Positions 60,544-64,000 of a DNA stretch of 64,000 nt are shown piece by piece. Both the position numbers and the translations under genes were made by a program. A model generated the notes under the pieces. The model did not search any database, was not told the origin of the DNA, and saw only the letters and a list, made by a program, of their open reading frames with translations. Numbering within the stretch: position 1 is the stretch's first letter; every line of letters starts with the position of its first letter. The DNA lies in assembly GCF_039794105.1 (NCBI RefSeq), contig NZ_JBDIWA010000013.1, forward strand, positions 1 to 64,000, given 5' to 3'. Source of the stretch: Kuenenia sp039794105 (GTDB lineage Bacteria; Planctomycetota; Brocadiia; Brocadiales; Brocadiaceae).

Positions 60544-61737
60544 ATGATAAAAACAGACATTTTAATTATTGGCGCCAGCATTATGGGACTCTCCATCGCG
60601 CGTGAGCTGCATCATAGACATCCTGAATTAATAATTACTTTAATCGAAAAAGAAGATTCCCCGGGCCGCCATGCAAGTGGCAGGAATAGCGGCATACTTC
60701 ATGCGGGATTTTACTATACTCCTGACAGTTTAAAGGCAAAATTTACGGTTGAGGGAAACAGGCTTTTAACAGCATATTGTTTACAACACAACCTTCCCAT
60801 CAACAGATGCGGGAAAGTAGTGGTTGCGAAAGACGAAGAGGATTTAAAAGGGATTTATGAGTTAAAAAACAGAGGCGACAAAAATGGCGTTGAATTACAA
60901 ATAATAGATGAACAGGAACTATCCCAAATCGACCCAAATGCAAGGACATATTGCAAAGCTATCCATTCTCCTGCAACTTCAGTGGTGAACCCAAAAGAAG
61001 TATTGAACCATATCGCAACCGGTTTTAAAAAAAACATCAAGCTGCTATTGAATGAAAAATTCATAAAGCGGGAAGGCCTTCATTCGGCAGTCACTAATAA
61101 AAATACGATACACTACCGGCACCTTATTAATTGTGCCGGTCTGTATGCCGATAAAATAGGCCACCAATACGGTGTAGGAAAACACTATACCCTCATTCCT
61201 TTTAAAGGACTGTATATTGAATATAAGGACAGTAATTTTATTCAAAAACACATATACCCGGTTCCCAACCTGAAAAACCCGTTTCTTGGCGTACACTTTA
61301 CAAAAATGGTTGACGGCAGGGTAAAAATGGGGCCAACGGCAATTCCCGTGTTTTGGAGGGAAAATTATGAGGGTTTATCCAATTTTCATCCCGGAGAATT
61401 CTTTGAAATACTCCGGTACGAGGCAAAACTTTTTCTTATGAATTCTTTTAATTTCAGAGATCTGGCATTTGCCGAGATGAAAAAACACTATAAGAAATAT
61501 TTCATAAAACAAGCCGCTCATTTAGTGAAAAAACTGGAAGAGGATAAATTCGGCGATTATCTCACCCCGGGAATAAGGGCGCAACTGCTTGATACAAGAA
61601 CAATGAAACTGGAGATGGATTTCGTTGTAGAACAGGAAGAAACTTCCACCCACATTTTAAACGCGGTATCCCCCGCATTTACCTCTTCTTTTTCATTCAG
61701 CAAATTTATTGCAGATAAAGTGGAAAAGGCGATTTGA
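60544..61737 (+). CDS. lhgO: L-2-hydroxyglutarate oxidase
   Basis: 397 residues. FAD motif DILIIGASIMGLSIARELHHRHPELIITLIEKE; RHASGRNSGILHAGFYYTPDSLKAKFTVEGNRLL is the LhgO-type substrate loop; INCAGLYADKIGHQYGV and NPFLGVHFTKMVDGRVKMGPTAIPVFWRENY follow. It oxidises L-2-hydroxyglutarate to 2-oxoglutarate, probably passing electrons to the quinone pool. Full length (family about 400). Confidence 0.9.
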   Translation: MIKTDILIIGASIMGLSIARELHHRHPELIITLIEKEDSPGRHASGRNSGILHAGFYYTPDSLKAKFTVEGNRLLTAYCLQHNLPINRCGKVVVAKDEEDLKGIYELKNRGDKNGVELQIIDEQELSQIDPNARTYCKAIHSPATSVVNPKEVLNHIATGFKKNIKLLLNEKFIKREGLHSAVTNKNTIHYRHLINCAGLYADKIGHQYGVGKHYTLIPFKGLYIEYKDSNFIQKHIYPVPNLKNPFLGVHFTKMVDGRVKMGPTAIPVFWRENYEGLSNFHPGEFFEILRYEAKLFLMNSFNFRDLAFAEMKKHYKKYFIKQAAHLVKKLEEDKFGDYLTPGIRAQLLDTRTMKLEMDFVVEQEETSTHILNAVSPAFTSSFSFSKFIADKVEKAI

Positions 61738-61839
61738 ATCACCTGCAAAGCCTTATGTGTATTGGTATTCAAGACAGCTTGTATTTCCTGCCAGTAGCTT
61801 ACTGCCGTACTTTTACCGTACATTTTTTTAGAGGACACT

Positions 61840-62031
61840 ATGAAAACAATAATCATCGCCTTATGTTTGTTGGTTGCCGGGTGTACTTCAACGGTATCAC
61901 AAACAGAGCTACAGTATTATGACGTTTACGACGAACAGGGCAAGCGCAAAGGGTATATCCGGGAGAGGGACGGGCATATTACCATTTACGATGAGAACTG
62001 GCAGCGTAAGGGGTATCTGGAAAGCAAATAG
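61840..62031 (+). CDS. Small lipoprotein
   Basis: 63 residues with a lipoprotein signal MKTIIIALCLLVAGCTST (lipobox LVAGC). Mature part of about 48 residues has an internal repeat: VYDEQGKRKGYIRERDGHITIYDENWQRKGYLESK. No named family, but the Y-D-x-x-G/W-x-R-K-G-Y repeat is a common pattern in short bacterial lipoproteins. AGAGGA site upstream. Confidence 0.75.
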   Translation: MKTIIIALCLLVAGCTSTVSQTELQYYDVYDEQGKRKGYIRERDGHITIYDENWQRKGYLESK

Positions 62032-62129
62032 TGATAATGATTAAGAGCTAGGGATGATCACCCGAAAACCGCAATCCTGAGCGGTTGCCCTTAATTTTAC
62101 TTTCAGGAATCATTACAGGAGATGACTAA

Positions 62130-62267
62130 ATGGATAACCTACCAAAAGACGGAATAATCATTCGAGACCCATTTAGAGATATCCCGGCGGTTAAGGATAT
62201 GAACGACCCTTTTACCCGGAGATGTGTTGAAATAATAGCTATAGCAAAAAAGGCTATTGGGTTATAG
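62130..62267 (+). CDS. 45-residue protein of unknown function
   Basis: MDNLPKDGIIIRDPFRDIPAVKDMNDPFTRRCVEIIAIAKKAIGL. GGAG lies eight bases before the ATG. Hydrophilic, possibly one amphipathic C-terminal helix. No family recognised. Found in the region left of the restriction gene. Confidence 0.45.
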   Translation: MDNLPKDGIIIRDPFRDIPAVKDMNDPFTRRCVEIIAIAKKAIGL

Positions 62268-62782
62268 CAGTAAGTGTATAAGCGATAATGAAATGACTGA
62301 TAGCAAAATTGTACCTAAAAAGAAAAACGCCTTTTATCACCCTAAAAATGGGCCGGAAAGATTTAATTCTGACATGTTTCTTCCCTCCATAAGGCGATGT
62401 TTACCTTATCAGGGAAATTTCACAATATCATTTGGACATATTGAACACGAAAAACACGATGCAAAGAAGTTTGAAGAAAAAAGCTATCCCTACATTGACA
62501 GCATACAGTAAAACTTATTCAATCTATTTATTTTTAAACATCGCTTTCAAACCTTTTAGGAAACACTATCTGGTTTATTTGCATTTATTTTATAAAGCGT
62601 GTACATCGTTTTCCTCCTTCTTTATTTTAGCCTAACGTCGCAATGTGCGGATTTTAAAAGTGGCGGCGAAGCCGGATCTTTTAAAATCCCAAACCAGCGC
62701 CTTGTTAGCAACCCCGCGACACTCTTCCCCGTCGGAGTCATTGGTTCGCCAAGCCCACCACAGGTGATGGCACAGACGGCTC
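62268..62782. other. Intergenic region with a cassette-type hairpin
   Basis: An open frame at 62293-62511 lacks a ribosome site. At 62630-62710 lies GCCTAAC ... GTTAGCA around a hairpin (GGATTTTAAAAG/CTTTTAAAATCC), reminiscent of integron attC sites. See findings. Confidence 0.4.
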
Positions 62783-64000
62783 TTATTTCCCATGTGCAAT
62801 TTCATCCGCTATCAATTCTGCTTGTTTCAATACCGTTTCGGTTGCCAGCATTTGCATGTCCGGTGGATAACCATATTGCCTCAATATCCTTTTTACAATC
62901 ACCTTCAATTTAGCCTTTACACTCTCCTTGATTGTCCAGTCTATTGATGCATTTTCCCTTACCTTTTCAAACAGGACAACGGCCAATTCCCGCAATTTGT
63001 CTTTTTTCATTAATTGCCGTGCGCTATCATTATTAGCGATTGCCGTATAGAAGGCATATTCGTAATCCGACATCCCCATTTCCTGAGGTTCTTTATCCAT
63101 TTCCTTGATTTCTTTACTCAGTTTAATAAGTTCTTCAATTACCTCGGCTGCTGTCAGAATCTTGTTGTGATATTTCCTGATGGAATTTTCGAGCATCTCC
63201 ATTAATGACTTACCTTGTATCAAATTCTTTTTAACCCGCGACTTGATTTCATCATTCAGAAGTTTCTTGAGCACCTCAAGGGCAATATTCTTGTGTTCCA
63301 TGTTTTGAACTTCGACAAGAAAATCCTCGGAAAGAATCGATATATCCGGTTTCTTAATGCCCGCCGCGTCAAAAACGTCTATGACCTGCTCCGTAACGAG
63401 CGCCTTATCGATGACTTGCCGTATCGCCGTTTCTAAACCCTCACCCCCGCCTCTCCCAAAGGTAGAGGAGCTGTTGAATTTCGCAAGTCTGGATTTGACC
63501 GCCTGGAAAAATGAGACTTCATCCTTAACGTCCATTGCCTGTTCATGCGGAATTGCAATTGAAAAGGACAGGGACAGCGCCGTTACTTCATCAATAAACC
63601 TCTTTTTCCCGTTATCTAATCCAAGAATGTGATCTTCAGCGGCAAGAATAAGAGACAGTTTTTTGCCTGTATCGGCTTCAAAGTATTCCTCATAAGCAAA
63701 GGAATGAAACATCTGCGAAACGATTTCAAGCTTCTCAAGCATAAGCTGAACAGCTTTTTCCTGCGCGACGGCCGGGTCACCTTTACCGCCGCTATCCGAG
63801 TAGAACGACAAGGCTTTTTTAAGGTCAGCGGCAATACCGAGATAATCAACAATGAGACCGCCGGTCTTATCTTTATACACACGGTTTACACGCGCAATTG
63901 CCTGCATCAGGTTATGCCCCCTCATCGGCTTGTCAATGTAAAGGGTATGCAGACATGGCACATCAAAACCGGTAAGCCACATATCCCGGACGATAACAAG
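62783..64000 (-). CDS. hsdR: Type I restriction enzyme R subunit, C-terminal part (runs off window)
   Basis: About 405 codons in frame to the window edge. MWLTGFDVPCLHTLYIDKPMRGHNLMQAIARVNRVYKDKTGGLIVDYLG is the end of the helicase domain (motif V/VI, QAIARVNR) of HsdR; the C-terminal domain follows. It is the translocase/endonuclease of a type I restriction-modification system; hsdM and hsdS must lie outside. An unusual insert FNSSSTFGRGGGEG is encoded by DNA that reads as an inverted repeat of the CTCTACC...GGGAGAGG type (63445-63475), probably an inserted repeat in frame. Confidence 0.9.
   Translation of the reverse strand, partial: LVIVRDMWLTGFDVPCLHTLYIDKPMRGHNLMQAIARVNRVYKDKTGGLIVDYLGIAADLKKALSFYSDSGGKGDPAVAQEKAVQLMLEKLEIVSQMFHSFAYEEYFEADTGKKLSLILAAEDHILGLDNGKKRFIDEVTALSLSFSIAIPHEQAMDVKDEVSFFQAVKSRLAKFNSSSTFGRGGGEGLETAIRQVIDKALVTEQVIDVFDAAGIKKPDISILSEDFLVEVQNMEHKNIALEVLKKLLNDEIKSRVKKNLIQGKSLMEMLENSIRKYHNKILTAAEVIEELIKLSKEIKEMDKEPQEMGMSDYEYAFYTAIANNDSARQLMKKDKLRELAVVLFEKVRENASIDWTIKESVKAKLKVIVKRILRQYGYPPDMQMLATETVLKQAELIADEIAHGK

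Noticed and set aside
62293..62511. 72-codon frame MTDSKIVPKKKNAFYHPKNG...
   Set aside because: No ribosome site and no recognisable family; could be a remnant but not supportable.

Overview
The window looks like chromosomal DNA from an anammox planctomycete of the Brocadiaceae (Kuenenia/Brocadia-like). It is AT-rich and has scattered single genes rather than long operons, many short palindromic interspersed repeats, and a fatty-acid-type cluster of the kind proposed for ladderane lipid synthesis: ACP, FabZ, two ketosynthases, a CrtI-like FAD desaturase and a radical SAM protein. The assignment rests on gene content only; no rRNA is present.

Left part, 1-23.2 kb. Two toxin-antitoxin pairs (DUF433/DUF5615 and a TumA/TumE-like pair) flank the remnant of a beta-propeller/Ig surface protein. 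Then come a Tat-exported DUF362 protein, a DAACS symporter, a MOSC protein, a histidine-kinase remnant, a GT2 glycosyltransferase, FabG, a spore-photoproduct-lyase-like radical SAM protein, a PAS-GAF-GGEEF diguanylate cyclase, a ferritin-like protein, tRNA-Leu(CAG), SmpB, a receiver protein lacking its phospho-acceptor Asp, a PBP4-type carboxypeptidase, UDP-glucose dehydrogenase, an IspH-UbiA fusion and a DUF502 membrane protein.

Lipid cluster, 23.5-31.5 kb, minus strand: acp - fabZ - ketosynthase with intact Cys-His-His - second ketosynthase with all three catalytic residues replaced (V/N/E) - CrtI-like oxidoreductase - B12-type radical SAM protein - 42-residue membrane peptide - lipoamide dehydrogenase. 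A divergent isocitrate dehydrogenase follows.

CRISPR island, 33.8-49.6 kb, plus strand: cas6 - cas10(csm1) - csm2 - csm3 - csm4 - csm5 (type III-A, with intact HD and GGDD motifs), then two small single-pass membrane proteins (one with a Rossmann-like cytosolic domain, one with a SAVED-like domain) separated by a decayed CRISPR array, then a Csx3-type ring nuclease, a stand-alone reverse transcriptase, cas1, cas2 and an array. The 3' end of cas1, cas2, the leader and the array recur 3.5 kb downstream as a partial duplication. Between the copies lie a serine hydrolase, an orphan leader-repeat and HEPN/nucleotidyltransferase toxin-antitoxin genes. The layout suggests RNA-capable spacer acquisition coupled to cyclic-oligoadenylate signalling that acts at a membrane through a split membrane effector pair, with Csx3 as the off-switch. 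This is the most likely undescribed system here.

Right part, 49.6-64 kb: a truncated four-helix-bundle gene, a YHS-domain protein, a four-repeat Ig-like surface protein, MarC, a DUF481 outer-membrane protein, a GT4 glycosyltransferase, a metallophosphoesterase, histidine ammonia-lyase, precorrin-6A reductase, L-2-hydroxyglutarate oxidase, a small lipoprotein, and the C-terminal part of a type I restriction HsdR that runs off the window. Miniature inverted-repeat elements of at least two families occur at 7, 10.7, 33.8, 52.6 and 53.4 kb, and several supply stop codons or sit directly upstream of genes.
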